From contig JAOUPR010000029.1 of the NCBI GenBank assembly GCA_029879725.1, positions 1-40,352 of the forward strand: a DNA stretch of 40,352 nt, in the 5' to 3' direction. Both the position numbers and the translations under genes were made by a program. The notes beneath the pieces were generated by a model. The model saw only the letters and a list, made by a program, of their open reading frames with translations. It made no database searches and was not told where the DNA came from. This stretch comes from Gemmatimonadota bacterium (GTDB lineage: Bacteria; Gemmatimonadota; Gemmatimonadetes; Longimicrobiales; Gaopeijiaceae). Of this stretch, positions 30,698 through 38,528 are shown piece by piece. Every line of letters starts with the position of its first letter. Positions within the stretch are counted from its first letter, which is position 1.

Positions 30698-32521
30698 TCA
30701 ACAGCTCACGCACTTGTGGTTGTTGACCGCCCCCATCCCCTCCAGGAGAGCGATGGTCTCGGGGTAGGGCTGCACGCGCTGCTGGGGGCCGTTGGCCATG
30801 TCCACGGTGGTCTGCCCGGCACGGCTCACCAGCATGACGTCCCCACCCTTCTCCACCAGATACAGGATGAGCTCGTTGTCCCCCCGGGCCGCGGCATGGT
30901 GGAGAGGGGAATATCCGTTGAAGTCCCGGACGTTCACGTCGGCGCCCAGCTCCTCCACCAGGTAGCGCACCGCGGGAAGCCACCCGCCCGGCACGTGCCG
31001 GTGGGCGTTGGCCGCGAACTCCTGCCCGTACCCGACGCCGGAGGCGGCGTGCAGGGGATGGACTCCCGGGCCGCCGACGGGAACGGGAGCGAGACCCGAC
31101 GGGTCTTCCTTCTCCTCTTCCTCGGCGCCCTGGCTCCGCCGGCGGCGCTCCGCCGGCCTGAGCGTGGGGATGTCCGGATCTGCGCCATGGGCCATCAGGA
31201 GGCGCATGGCCGCCACGTCGGTGGCGTAGGCCGCCCGCCAGAACGGGGTCGCGCCGGCGAAGTCCACGCCCAGGAGGTCGAAGTTGAACGACGTGTACCA
31301 CAGATGCTTGGTCAGGCGCGCGTTCGGATCGGCCCCGGCTTCCAGGAGCGCCCCCATCACGTCCAGGTAGTCCGCTTCCTGCTGCTTCCACGCGGTGGGC
31401 TGGGGATACAGCGCCTTGGGGGCCCAGCGGTTGTTGAGGACCGCGAAGAGCGGCGTGGCGCCCGCGTGGCTGGCCACGGACGGATCCGCACCCCGCCCGA
31501 GGAGGGAGAGCACCAGGTCGTAGTGTCCGTTGATGGCGGCCAGGAGGAGTGGCGACGTCTGGTCTCCCGCCGTCACCTGGTCGATGTCCGCTCCCGCGGT
31601 CAGGAGCGCGTCGACGACGTCTCCGTGACCCTGACGCACGGCGAAGTGGAGCGCCGTGAGCCCTCCCTGCGCCGCCACCAACTCCCCGTACGAGAGGGGC
31701 TCGGGCGCATCCTCGGCGGCGGGATCCTCGGCGGCGGCCGCCTCCGCGGACGGACCCGCTCCCTCCGCCGGCTGCTCCACGGCTTCGGGCGGCGGCGGCG
31801 CCTCACCATTCAGCTCCGCCGCCGGATCGACGGGGGCTTCCGCCGAGGGCGCGTCCTCGTCCTCGTCGGGGGTCCCCAGGAGCTGCGCCATCCGCTTGCC
31901 GCGCTCCTTCCGGTCGGCCGCGTCGGCCTCCTCGCGGGCCACCACGTCCACGACGTCGGAGGTGATGGACACGTCGGCGCCGCGATCCAGGAGGGTCCGC
32001 ACGGCGCCGAGGCGACCGAAGGCCGCCGCGTACATGAGGGGCGTCTGGCCCTCCCCCGTATCCTTGGAGTCGATCAGGGCTCCGTCGTCCAGGAGGAGGG
32101 CCACGGCCTCCGCGCTTCCGGCCCCGGCGGCGAAGTGCAGCGCCGACGCCCCATGGGTGGTGGTGGCACCCACGTCGGCCCCGGACCCCACCAGGAGTCG
32201 CACCATCTCCGCGCTCCCTGCGCGTCCCGCCAGCAGGAGAGGGGTGTAGTCTCCCAGGCGCGTGCGCGCCTCCACGTCGGCCCCCGCGGCGAGGAGGACC
32301 CTGGCCATCCCGGCGTCGCCCCGCGAAGCGGCCCAGTGGAGCGCGGTCATTCCGTCGCCCTGGGACGCGTTCACGTCGGCGCCCTGCTGGATGAGGACTC
32401 GCACCGCGTCGGCGTCGCCGCGCATGGCGGCGTCGGCCACCGGAGCCTCCCCGGTAAGGAGAACGGCCAGCCCGACCAGCGCCAGCACCCCCGCACTGCT
32501 CACATGCAAACGGCGTCCCAT
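30698..32521 (-). CDS. Exported ankyrin-repeat protein with a terminal CxxC
   Basis: A 607-residue protein starting MGRRLHVSSAGVLALVGLAVL, which looks like an export signal. At least four to five ankyrin repeats lie at about 30-190 (units such as DGMTALHWAASRGDAGMARV and GASALHFAAGAGSAEAVALL). An acidic Ala/Pro/Glu linker follows (about 215-275), then further repeats (about 285-600), interrupted by a basic-acidic insert (RPAERRRRSQGAEEEEKEDP). The protein ends NNHKCVSC. Ankyrin repeats bind other proteins. It is the third gene behind DUF1592 and DUF1552 genes, with only 25 bases to the DUF1552 stop, so it likely belongs to the same complex. Ligand unknown. Confidence 0.88.
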   Translation of the reverse strand: MGRRLHVSSAGVLALVGLAVLLTGEAPVADAAMRGDADAVRVLIQQGADVNASQGDGMTALHWAASRGDAGMARVLLAAGADVEARTRLGDYTPLLLAGRAGSAEMVRLLVGSGADVGATTTHGASALHFAAGAGSAEAVALLLDDGALIDSKDTGEGQTPLMYAAAFGRLGAVRTLLDRGADVSITSDVVDVVAREEADAADRKERGKRMAQLLGTPDEDEDAPSAEAPVDPAAELNGEAPPPPEAVEQPAEGAGPSAEAAAAEDPAAEDAPEPLSYGELVAAQGGLTALHFAVRQGHGDVVDALLTAGADIDQVTAGDQTSPLLLAAINGHYDLVLSLLGRGADPSVASHAGATPLFAVLNNRWAPKALYPQPTAWKQQEADYLDVMGALLEAGADPNARLTKHLWYTSFNFDLLGVDFAGATPFWRAAYATDVAAMRLLMAHGADPDIPTLRPAERRRRSQGAEEEEKEDPSGLAPVPVGGPGVHPLHAASGVGYGQEFAANAHRHVPGGWLPAVRYLVEELGADVNVRDFNGYSPLHHAAARGDNELILYLVEKGGDVMLVSRAGQTTVDMANGPQQRVQPYPETIALLEGMGAVNNHKCVSC

Positions 32522-32546
32522 GGTGTGATCTCCCTTCGTTTCCGTG

Positions 32547-33926
32547 TCAGACCGTGAAGATGCCCGTGCTGTCTCCGAAGTTCTCCCGATCGTCCATCCC
32601 CAGCTTGTGCATGAGGTCGAGCATGACGTTCGCCATGGGCGTTCCGTCCGGCGTGACGTGGTGGACGTTCCCCTGCAGCTGCCCGTTGGCGCCCCCCACC
32701 ACGAAGAGCGGACACCGCTTGTGGTTGTGGAGGTTCGAGTCTCCCATGGGAGATCCGTAGATGATCATGGTCTTGTCCAGGAGGTGGGAGTCTCCCTCCA
32801 TGGTGCTCTGGAGCTTCTCCAGGAAGTACGGGAGCATGCTCACGTGGTACTGGTTGATCTTGGCGAAATCCAGCACCGCGTCTTCGCGGCCGCCATGGTG
32901 CGAGGCGGGGTGGAAGGGCTTGTCCACGCCGCTCCCGGGATACACGCGGGCCGATCCGTCGCGTCCCATCTTGAAGGAGAACACGCGGGTGATGTCCGAC
33001 GCGAAGGCCAGGGCCTGAAGGTCGAACATGAGCTTCACGTGCTCCTCGAAGGAGTCGGGCACGCCGGCGGGCGCCGTGGGAAGCTCGCGCTCTTCTCCGC
33101 TGGTGTTGTGGTTCTCCACGCGGTTGATGCGCTGTTCGATCTCGCGGATGTTCTCCAGGTACCGGTCGATGCGATGCCGGTCCGCCGGTCCGAGGGATCG
33201 CTTCAGATCCGCCACTTCCCCCACGATCCAGTCGAGGATGCTCCGGTCGGTCCGCCGCCGCATGGCGCGCTCCTCCGGAGTGGAGCCCGCTCCGAAGAGC
33301 TGGTCGAAGGCCACGCGCGGATCACGGATCATGGGGAGGGGCTCGTCCTCCGACGCCCAGCTGATGGTGTCGGTGTAGACGCACGCGTACCCGTACGCGC
33401 ACCCCCCGGATTGGTCCACGTTCTCGATGCAGAGCTGCATGGACGGAATCGGAGTCGTGTTGCCGAAGCGCTGGGCGTACATCTGGTCCAGGGACACGCC
33501 CACCCGCACGTCGGAGCCCTCGGTCTGCCGGGGATGCTCCTGCGTGAGGAAGACGGCGCTGGAACGGAAGTGGTCCCCCCCGATCTCACGAGCCGTCTGG
33601 GCCTCGGCGTTCCGGACGTCGGTGTTGCTGATGATGGTGAGGTAGTCCCGGTAGGCCGCAAGGGGACTCATGCTGCTGGTCGACAGGTCGAAGTCCCGTC
33701 CCGCCTGGGCGGGAGACCAAAGGTTGCGGCTGGCGCCGAGCTCGTTGCTCCCCGCGGCCCCGTGCACCATCTCGATGCAGACGAGCCGCGTGGGATCCAG
33801 CTCCCCGCGGACGCGCGCCAGGAGCCGTCCCGACGGAAGCATGGCGTCGAGGAAGGGGAGGGCTACGGTCGCACCCATCCCCCGGAGCATGGTACGGCGC
33901 GAAATATGTCTTCCCGTGACGATCAT
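32547..33926 (-). CDS. DUF1552 family protein with Tat signal
   Basis: A 459-residue protein from ATG 33926. The N-terminus has a twin-arginine motif (ISRRTMLRGMG, residues 8-18) followed by a hydrophobic stretch, implying folded export. Family landmarks are SPLAAYRDYLTIISNTDV, DHFRSSAVFLTQEHP, VSLDQMYAQRFG, DLQALAFASDITRVFSFKMG, FHPASHHGG and YGSPMGDSNLHNHKRCPLFV. These recall DUF1501-type sulfatase-like proteins and place it in DUF1552. The family occurs in planctomycetes, acidobacteria and relatives, nearly always next to DUF1592/DUF1588 genes, as here (55 bases after it). No biochemical function is proven. Folded export suggests a cofactor or metal. Confidence 0.92.
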   Translation of the reverse strand: MIVTGRHISRRTMLRGMGATVALPFLDAMLPSGRLLARVRGELDPTRLVCIEMVHGAAGSNELGASRNLWSPAQAGRDFDLSTSSMSPLAAYRDYLTIISNTDVRNAEAQTAREIGGDHFRSSAVFLTQEHPRQTEGSDVRVGVSLDQMYAQRFGNTTPIPSMQLCIENVDQSGGCAYGYACVYTDTISWASEDEPLPMIRDPRVAFDQLFGAGSTPEERAMRRRTDRSILDWIVGEVADLKRSLGPADRHRIDRYLENIREIEQRINRVENHNTSGEERELPTAPAGVPDSFEEHVKLMFDLQALAFASDITRVFSFKMGRDGSARVYPGSGVDKPFHPASHHGGREDAVLDFAKINQYHVSMLPYFLEKLQSTMEGDSHLLDKTMIIYGSPMGDSNLHNHKRCPLFVVGGANGQLQGNVHHVTPDGTPMANVMLDLMHKLGMDDRENFGDSTGIFTV

Positions 33927-33981
33927 CCTGAAGCCTCCTGAAGCCTCGTTCGCCCTGTGGGCGGTGGGTCCGTTGCGTGCG

Positions 33982-36381
33982 CTACTCCCGCTCCTGCATC
34001 CCTTCCATCCCTTCTCCGTCCGCCACCGCCTCGACCCGGCTCATCCGGAAGGCGGGGCTCCCCACCACACCGAGTATGAAGGACGACATGCGATTCCCTT
34101 CTTCCGCGGCGGCGCGCTCGATGGCCCGCACCGTCGGCATGTCGTAGGCCTCCACGCGGCGTCCCAACGCGTACGCCATGAGATTGCGCGTGAACGTCCT
34201 GGCGAACACCGAAGGCTTCCGCAGGATGGCGTTGCGCAGATCCGACGGGCTGGTGATGGGCGTGCCGTCCCAGAGCTCACCGGCGGCGTCCACCAGGGCG
34301 CTGTTCTCCTTGATCCGCCAGGCCCCCGTTCCGTCGAAGTTGTCCAGCGCGAGCCCGATGGGGTCGATGACGCGGTGGCAGGAGAGGCACGCGGGGTTGG
34401 AACGGTGCTGCTCCATCCGCTCACGCGTGGTGAGCTCCCGCCCCGAGTCCACCCCGTCCGTGGCATCCAGGTCGGGGACGTTGGGTGGCGGGGGTGGCGG
34501 CGGGCTTCCCAGGAGCACCTCCATGACCCATTTCCCCCGCAGCACCGGCGACGTCCGGTCCGGGTGCGACGTCAGGGTCAGGACACTCCCGTGCCCCAGG
34601 ATCCCCCGGCGCTGCTCGTTGTTCACCGCGACCCTGCGGAACTCCCTCCCCGTGACCCCCGGAATCCCGTAGTGACGGGCCAACCGCTCGTTCACGAAGG
34701 TGTAGTCGGCGTCCAGGATTTCGAAGACGCTCCCGTCCTCCCGCACCAGGTGCTGGAAGAGCATGAGCGTTTCCCGCTCCATGGCCTCGGTGAGGGTGTG
34801 GTCCCAGTAGGGATTGAGCTGCGCGTCGGGGTGGATCTTCTCCAGATCCTGGAGCCTCAACCACTGAGAGGCGAACCGCGTGGCCAGTGCTCCGGAGCGG
34901 GGGTCCGCCAGCATCCGGCGCGCCTCGGCCTCCAGCACCGCGGGATCCCCCAGGTCCTGGGCCCGAGCGACCTCCATGAGGTGGTCGTCCGGGGGCGAGG
35001 CCCACAGGAAGAACGCCAGGCGCGACGCCAGGTCGTAGTCGTCCAGCCGGTACGTGTCTCCCGCCGCGGCGTCGGCCGGTGCCTGCTCGATGCGGAAGAT
35101 GAAGTGGGGGCTGGTGAGGAGCGCCTGCAGCGCGGTGCGGACCCCGATCTCGAATCCCGACTCCGCCGTCTCCTCGTCGTAGAACCCGAGCAGGTCCTCC
35201 AACTCGTCGGGGCGCACCGGGCGCCTGTAGGCCCGGGAGGCCAGGCGCGTCACGATCTCCTCGGCGCACGCGCGCTCCTCGGGCGCCGAGGCGGGGTAGC
35301 ACGAGAACACGCGCTCCCGGCTGGGCGTGTCGGACACTCCCGTGGTCACGTAAGGGCCGCCGATGACCAGGTCGCGCAGGTGGGGCGCCGTGGTCACCCC
35401 GTAGGCGCCCCCGATCATGGCGTCGGCGAGGGTGAAGTCCACCGGAGTGACCAGATCGTCCACGGGACCCTCGAACTGCTGGATGAAGGCCGCCGAGATC
35501 CGCTGGGGACCCGCCTTCACGAAGACGGGGTCGGTCTGGATCACCATCCCCAGGGGATCCGACTCGGACATCCAACGGTCGATCTCCAGAGCGGCCACGC
35601 GCTCGCCGTTCACCGAGACCTCGAGCACCTCACCGGGCATGGTCATCCCGTAGAGGAAGCCCGTGGGCCCCGGATGGAGGTCCAGCTTGAAGCGGTACTC
35701 CCCGTCGGCGGGGAAGGTGTGGACCACCGAGACGCCACCCCGGGTGCCCATGGGGGCGCCGGGCACGTGCTCCATCTGCGACGCGGTCTTGGGCACCTTG
35801 TACGTGGTCTCGGACACGCTCGCGTCCGGATCGCCCACGGCCATGCGGCTCACGTGCGCCGCCGCCCGCATGTACCCCTCCATGAGGGTCACGGAGAGCT
35901 GCTGCACGTCGGCGATGTTGTCGAAGTTGTCGCTGATGGTCTCGTTGGGGAGGAAGGCCGACGCCTCCACGTCCAGGTCCAGGAGGTCGCGGATGGCCCG
36001 CTCGTACTCGGCGCGGTTGAGCCGCTGGAACGTCCGCCACCCCGGGTTGGGATTGGCCGCGGCCCAGGTGTCCACGCTCCGCTCGAGGCCGTCGAGGAAG
36101 GCCGTGAGGGTGGCGTCGTCCGGACGGGGCTCGTCGCGCGGAGGCATCATCCCGGCACGGAGCTTGTGGATGACCTTCTCCGCCACCTCCGGGCTCTCCC
36201 AGGGGCGGTCGGCATCGAAGCCCATGAGGGAGAGGTTTCCACGCAGACGCCGGTCGTTGTGACAACGAACGCAGTAGTCCTCGATTACCGTGCTCGCGCT
36301 GGACGTGACGGTGTCGGCGGGAACGGCATTCCCCCACGACGGCGACGCCAGCACCAGAAACGCCATGAATCCGGTGGACAT
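33982..36381 (-). CDS. DUF1587-DUF1595-DUF1592-DUF1588-DUF1585 multidomain cytochrome-like protein
   Basis: A 799-residue exported protein from ATG 36381 with GAGGGGAAG before it. After a short signal it has a heme-binding motif CVRCH (37-41) in a planctomycete-type cytochrome region with HKLRAGMMPPRDEPRPD. Then follow RLNRAEYERAIRDLL (DUF1587), a beta-rich carbohydrate-binding-like module, RPVRPDELEDLLGFYDEE (DUF1595), ALLTSPHFIFRIE and FLWASPPDD (DUF1592), LTSHPDRTSPVLRGKWVMEVLL (DUF1588), then CLSCH (665-669) in the DUF1588/1585 junction, IDPIGLALDNFDGTGAWR, and a DUF1585 end. Two covalent hemes are possible. Known in planctomycetes and related phyla as exported proteins of unknown role. 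It is first in the minus-strand module with DUF1552 and ankyrin genes. Confidence 0.92.
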   Translation of the reverse strand: MSTGFMAFLVLASPSWGNAVPADTVTSSASTVIEDYCVRCHNDRRLRGNLSLMGFDADRPWESPEVAEKVIHKLRAGMMPPRDEPRPDDATLTAFLDGLERSVDTWAAANPNPGWRTFQRLNRAEYERAIRDLLDLDVEASAFLPNETISDNFDNIADVQQLSVTLMEGYMRAAAHVSRMAVGDPDASVSETTYKVPKTASQMEHVPGAPMGTRGGVSVVHTFPADGEYRFKLDLHPGPTGFLYGMTMPGEVLEVSVNGERVAALEIDRWMSESDPLGMVIQTDPVFVKAGPQRISAAFIQQFEGPVDDLVTPVDFTLADAMIGGAYGVTTAPHLRDLVIGGPYVTTGVSDTPSRERVFSCYPASAPEERACAEEIVTRLASRAYRRPVRPDELEDLLGFYDEETAESGFEIGVRTALQALLTSPHFIFRIEQAPADAAAGDTYRLDDYDLASRLAFFLWASPPDDHLMEVARAQDLGDPAVLEAEARRMLADPRSGALATRFASQWLRLQDLEKIHPDAQLNPYWDHTLTEAMERETLMLFQHLVREDGSVFEILDADYTFVNERLARHYGIPGVTGREFRRVAVNNEQRRGILGHGSVLTLTSHPDRTSPVLRGKWVMEVLLGSPPPPPPPNVPDLDATDGVDSGRELTTRERMEQHRSNPACLSCHRVIDPIGLALDNFDGTGAWRIKENSALVDAAGELWDGTPITSPSDLRNAILRKPSVFARTFTRNLMAYALGRRVEAYDMPTVRAIERAAAEEGNRMSSFILGVVGSPAFRMSRVEAVADGEGMEGMQERE

Positions 36382-36476
36382 GGACTTCCCCTCGTTGTTT
36401 CCTGAAACGGATCCGCCGCGTGACAGGGGTCGGAAGGCCGGCCTGGCGGCCAGCGGGCAGGACTCCCGTCTGTTGG

Positions 36477-36494
36477 CGTATGCCTCAGCATACG
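36477..36494. promoter_or_regulatory. Perfect palindrome in the divergent region DUF1592 / mtnA fusion
   Basis: CGTATGC-CTCA-GCATACG, seven perfect pairs with a four-base centre, lies about 95 bases from the DUF1592 start and 150 from the MtnA start in a 262-base region. It has the form of a repressor operator, or a short hairpin. No SAM or other riboswitch core is recognised in the region. Confidence 0.4.
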
Positions 36495-36643
36495 GGGGAT
36501 CGGCTGGAACGCGCCAGTGTGGTGGGTCGGAAGTTCACGAGGCACCCCACTGGTGTGGTGCATCGGGTCCCTTCCATCCATGTTGGTCCCTGTTGGACCG
36601 CACACCCATCCACCGACCCGCAACCGGCCATTCGACGAATCCC

Positions 36644-38467
36644 GTGCTCCCCACCACCATTCGCTGGAACGACCAACGGACCGGGCTGATCATCCTCGAC
36701 CAGACCCTCCTCCCCGAGGAGCGAGTGGAGCGCGAATTGCGTTCTCTCGAGGACGTGGAGGAGGCCATCACCACGCTGCGCGTGAGGGGAGCGCCCCTCA
36801 TCGGGATCACCGCGGCCATGGCGGTGGCCGCGCTGGCGCGTTCCGGCAATGGAGCCCCGGGCGGCGTGGCGGAATGGTGTGATCGGCTGGAGAGGACCCG
36901 CCCCACCGCGGTGAATCTCCGCTGGGCCCTGGAGCGGATGCGGGCGGTGACCGCCCGTCACGGCGACGGGACCACGCTGGTGGACGCCCTGGAGGCCGAG
37001 GCCGAGGCCATCCGCCTGGAGGACGCCGAGCTCTGCCGCCGCCTGGGAGAACACGGCGTGGCGCTCCTCCGAGACGGCGACCGGGTCCTGACCCACTGTA
37101 ACGCGGGAGCCCTGGCCACCGGCGGGATGGGCACGGCGCTGGCACCGGTGTACGTGGCCCATGAGCGGGGGATGCGGGTGGCGGTGGTGGCCGACGAAAC
37201 CCGCCCGCTCCTCCAGGGGAGCCGACTGACGGCCTGGGAACTGGAACAGGCCGGCGTCGACGTCACGGTCATCGCCGACGACATGGCCGCCGCGCTCTTC
37301 GGGACCCGCCCGCCCGACATCGTCCTGGTGGGGGCGGACCGGATCGCCGCCAACGGCGACGTGGCCAACAAGGTGGGAACGTACGGGCTGGCCGTGCTGG
37401 CGGCGCACCACGGCGTCCCCTTCTACGTCCTGGCCCCCACCTCCACCGTGGACCTGGACACGCCCGACGGAGCCTCCATTCCCATAGAGCATCGGGACCC
37501 CGAGGAGATCCGGCGGGGGTTCGGCCGCCTCACGGCACCGGAAGGCGTATCCGTGTGGAGCCCCGCCTTCGACGTCACGCCCGCCTCGCTCATCACGGGG
37601 ATCGTCACCGAGCACGGGATTGCCCGGACGCCCTTCGAGGCGCCGCTGCGAGAGGCGGTGGCGGCGGCGCGGAGGAGGCGCGACGGTCAGTCCGACGTGG
37701 CGGCGCGGGGTGGACGCGAAGGCGGCGCCGAGGCCGCGGAGCAGGGTGGACGCAAAGGCGCCCACGAGGCGGCGGAGCAGGGGAGGCGCGGTGGCGTCGA
37801 ACAGGCGGCGCGCTCCGGTCCGGCCCACCTCGACGCCCACCCGGGCCGGGAGGATCCGACCCGTACCGGCGTGGCCGAGGCGATTCTCACGGCGGCCCGC
37901 CGGATGCACCGCACCGGACTCATCGCGGGGCTGGCGGGGAACTTCTCGGCCCGCGTGTCCGCCCACGAGTTCCTGGTGACACCCGCGGGACGCCACAAGG
38001 GCGACCTCGCGGCCGGCGATCTGGTGCGGGCGGAGGTGGATCCCGGAACGGGCGCGGTGCCGGGAGCCAGCAGCGAGCTCCCCTTCCACCGCGGATGCTA
38101 CCGGGCGGATCCGGAGGTGGGCGCGGTGGCCCACACCCACGCTCCGGCGCTGGTGGCCCTGGGCGCGCGGGGACTCGACCTGGTGGGGCACACCCCCGAG
38201 GTGGCCAAGGTCCTGGGCCGCGTCGCGTACCTCCCCTTCCTGGAGAGTGGATCGGAGGCGTTGGGACGGGCGGTGGAGGAGGCGGTGGCCGGCGGGGCCC
38301 GGGTGATCCTCCTGGGCGACCACGGCGCCATCACGACGGGACACGACATCGCCGATGCCGCCCACCGCATGGAGCTGGCGGAGCTCACCGCCTACACCGT
38401 CCTCCTGGCCGAAGACCAGGCGGGAGACCTGGCCCGGGCTCGACTGGAGTCACTCCTGGGGAGCTGA
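36644..38467 (+). CDS. mtnA: MtnA (methylthioribose-1-phosphate isomerase) fused to a class II aldolase
   Basis: A 607-residue protein from GTG 36644. Residues 1-340 are a full MtnA: RVRGAPLIGITAAMA, RPTAVNLRWAL, THCNAGALATGGMGTAL (catalytic Cys152), VVADETRPLLQGSRLTAWEL and GADRIAANGDVANKVGTYGL (catalytic Asp232). A basic, Ala/Gly-rich linker with a 12-residue repeat spans about 343-400. Residues 405-607 are a class II aldolase of FucA/Ald2/MtnB type: GNFSARVSAHEFLVTPAGRH, SSELPFHRG (Glu478), VAHTHAP (His497, His499) and LGDHGAITTGHD (His560), the zinc site. In the DHAP shunt, MtnA is followed by the aldolase Ald2, which splits methylthioribulose or 5-deoxyribulose phosphate to DHAP and an aldehyde. 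The fusion matches these consecutive steps. MtnB-type dehydratase is the alternative. Confidence 0.9.
   Translation: MLPTTIRWNDQRTGLIILDQTLLPEERVERELRSLEDVEEAITTLRVRGAPLIGITAAMAVAALARSGNGAPGGVAEWCDRLERTRPTAVNLRWALERMRAVTARHGDGTTLVDALEAEAEAIRLEDAELCRRLGEHGVALLRDGDRVLTHCNAGALATGGMGTALAPVYVAHERGMRVAVVADETRPLLQGSRLTAWELEQAGVDVTVIADDMAAALFGTRPPDIVLVGADRIAANGDVANKVGTYGLAVLAAHHGVPFYVLAPTSTVDLDTPDGASIPIEHRDPEEIRRGFGRLTAPEGVSVWSPAFDVTPASLITGIVTEHGIARTPFEAPLREAVAAARRRRDGQSDVAARGGREGGAEAAEQGGRKGAHEAAEQGRRGGVEQAARSGPAHLDAHPGREDPTRTGVAEAILTAARRMHRTGLIAGLAGNFSARVSAHEFLVTPAGRHKGDLAAGDLVRAEVDPGTGAVPGASSELPFHRGCYRADPEVGAVAHTHAPALVALGARGLDLVGHTPEVAKVLGRVAYLPFLESGSEALGRAVEEAVAGGARVILLGDHGAITTGHDIADAAHRMELAELTAYTVLLAEDQAGDLARARLESLLGS
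37694..37798 (+). repeat. Imperfect 36-base tandem repeat in the MtnA-aldolase linker
   Basis: Three in-frame units, 37694-37729, 37730-37765 and 37766-37798 (the last is 33 bases), encode the related 12-residue peptides DVAARGGREGGA, EAAEQGGRKGAH and the shorter EAAEQGRRGGV. Units 1 and 2 share GGGTGGACGC. The array is an Ala/Gly/Arg/Glu linker between the two enzymes and probably grew by replication slippage, so unit number may vary between strains. Confidence 0.75.
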
Positions 38468-38478
38468 CCCCACGACCA

Positions 38479-38528
38479 CCACGAGGGAGGGAGCGCCCCG
38501 CCGTAGCGGACGGGGCTACCCCTCGTGG
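38479..38528. terminator. Nested hairpin between convergent mtnA-aldolase and amidohydrolase genes
   Basis: CCACGAGGG at 38479-38487 pairs perfectly with CCCTCGTGG at 38520-38528. Within it GCCCCG (38495-38500) pairs with CGGGGC (38511-38516). The structure starts 12 bases after the plus-strand stop and contains the minus-strand stop (38516-38518). No T-tract. A good bidirectional terminator candidate. Confidence 0.55.

Noticed and set aside
36382-36643. A possible SAM-type riboswitch before the MtnA fusion
   Set aside because: The characteristic conserved core is not visible, and the region is divergent and only 262 bases long with one simple palindrome.
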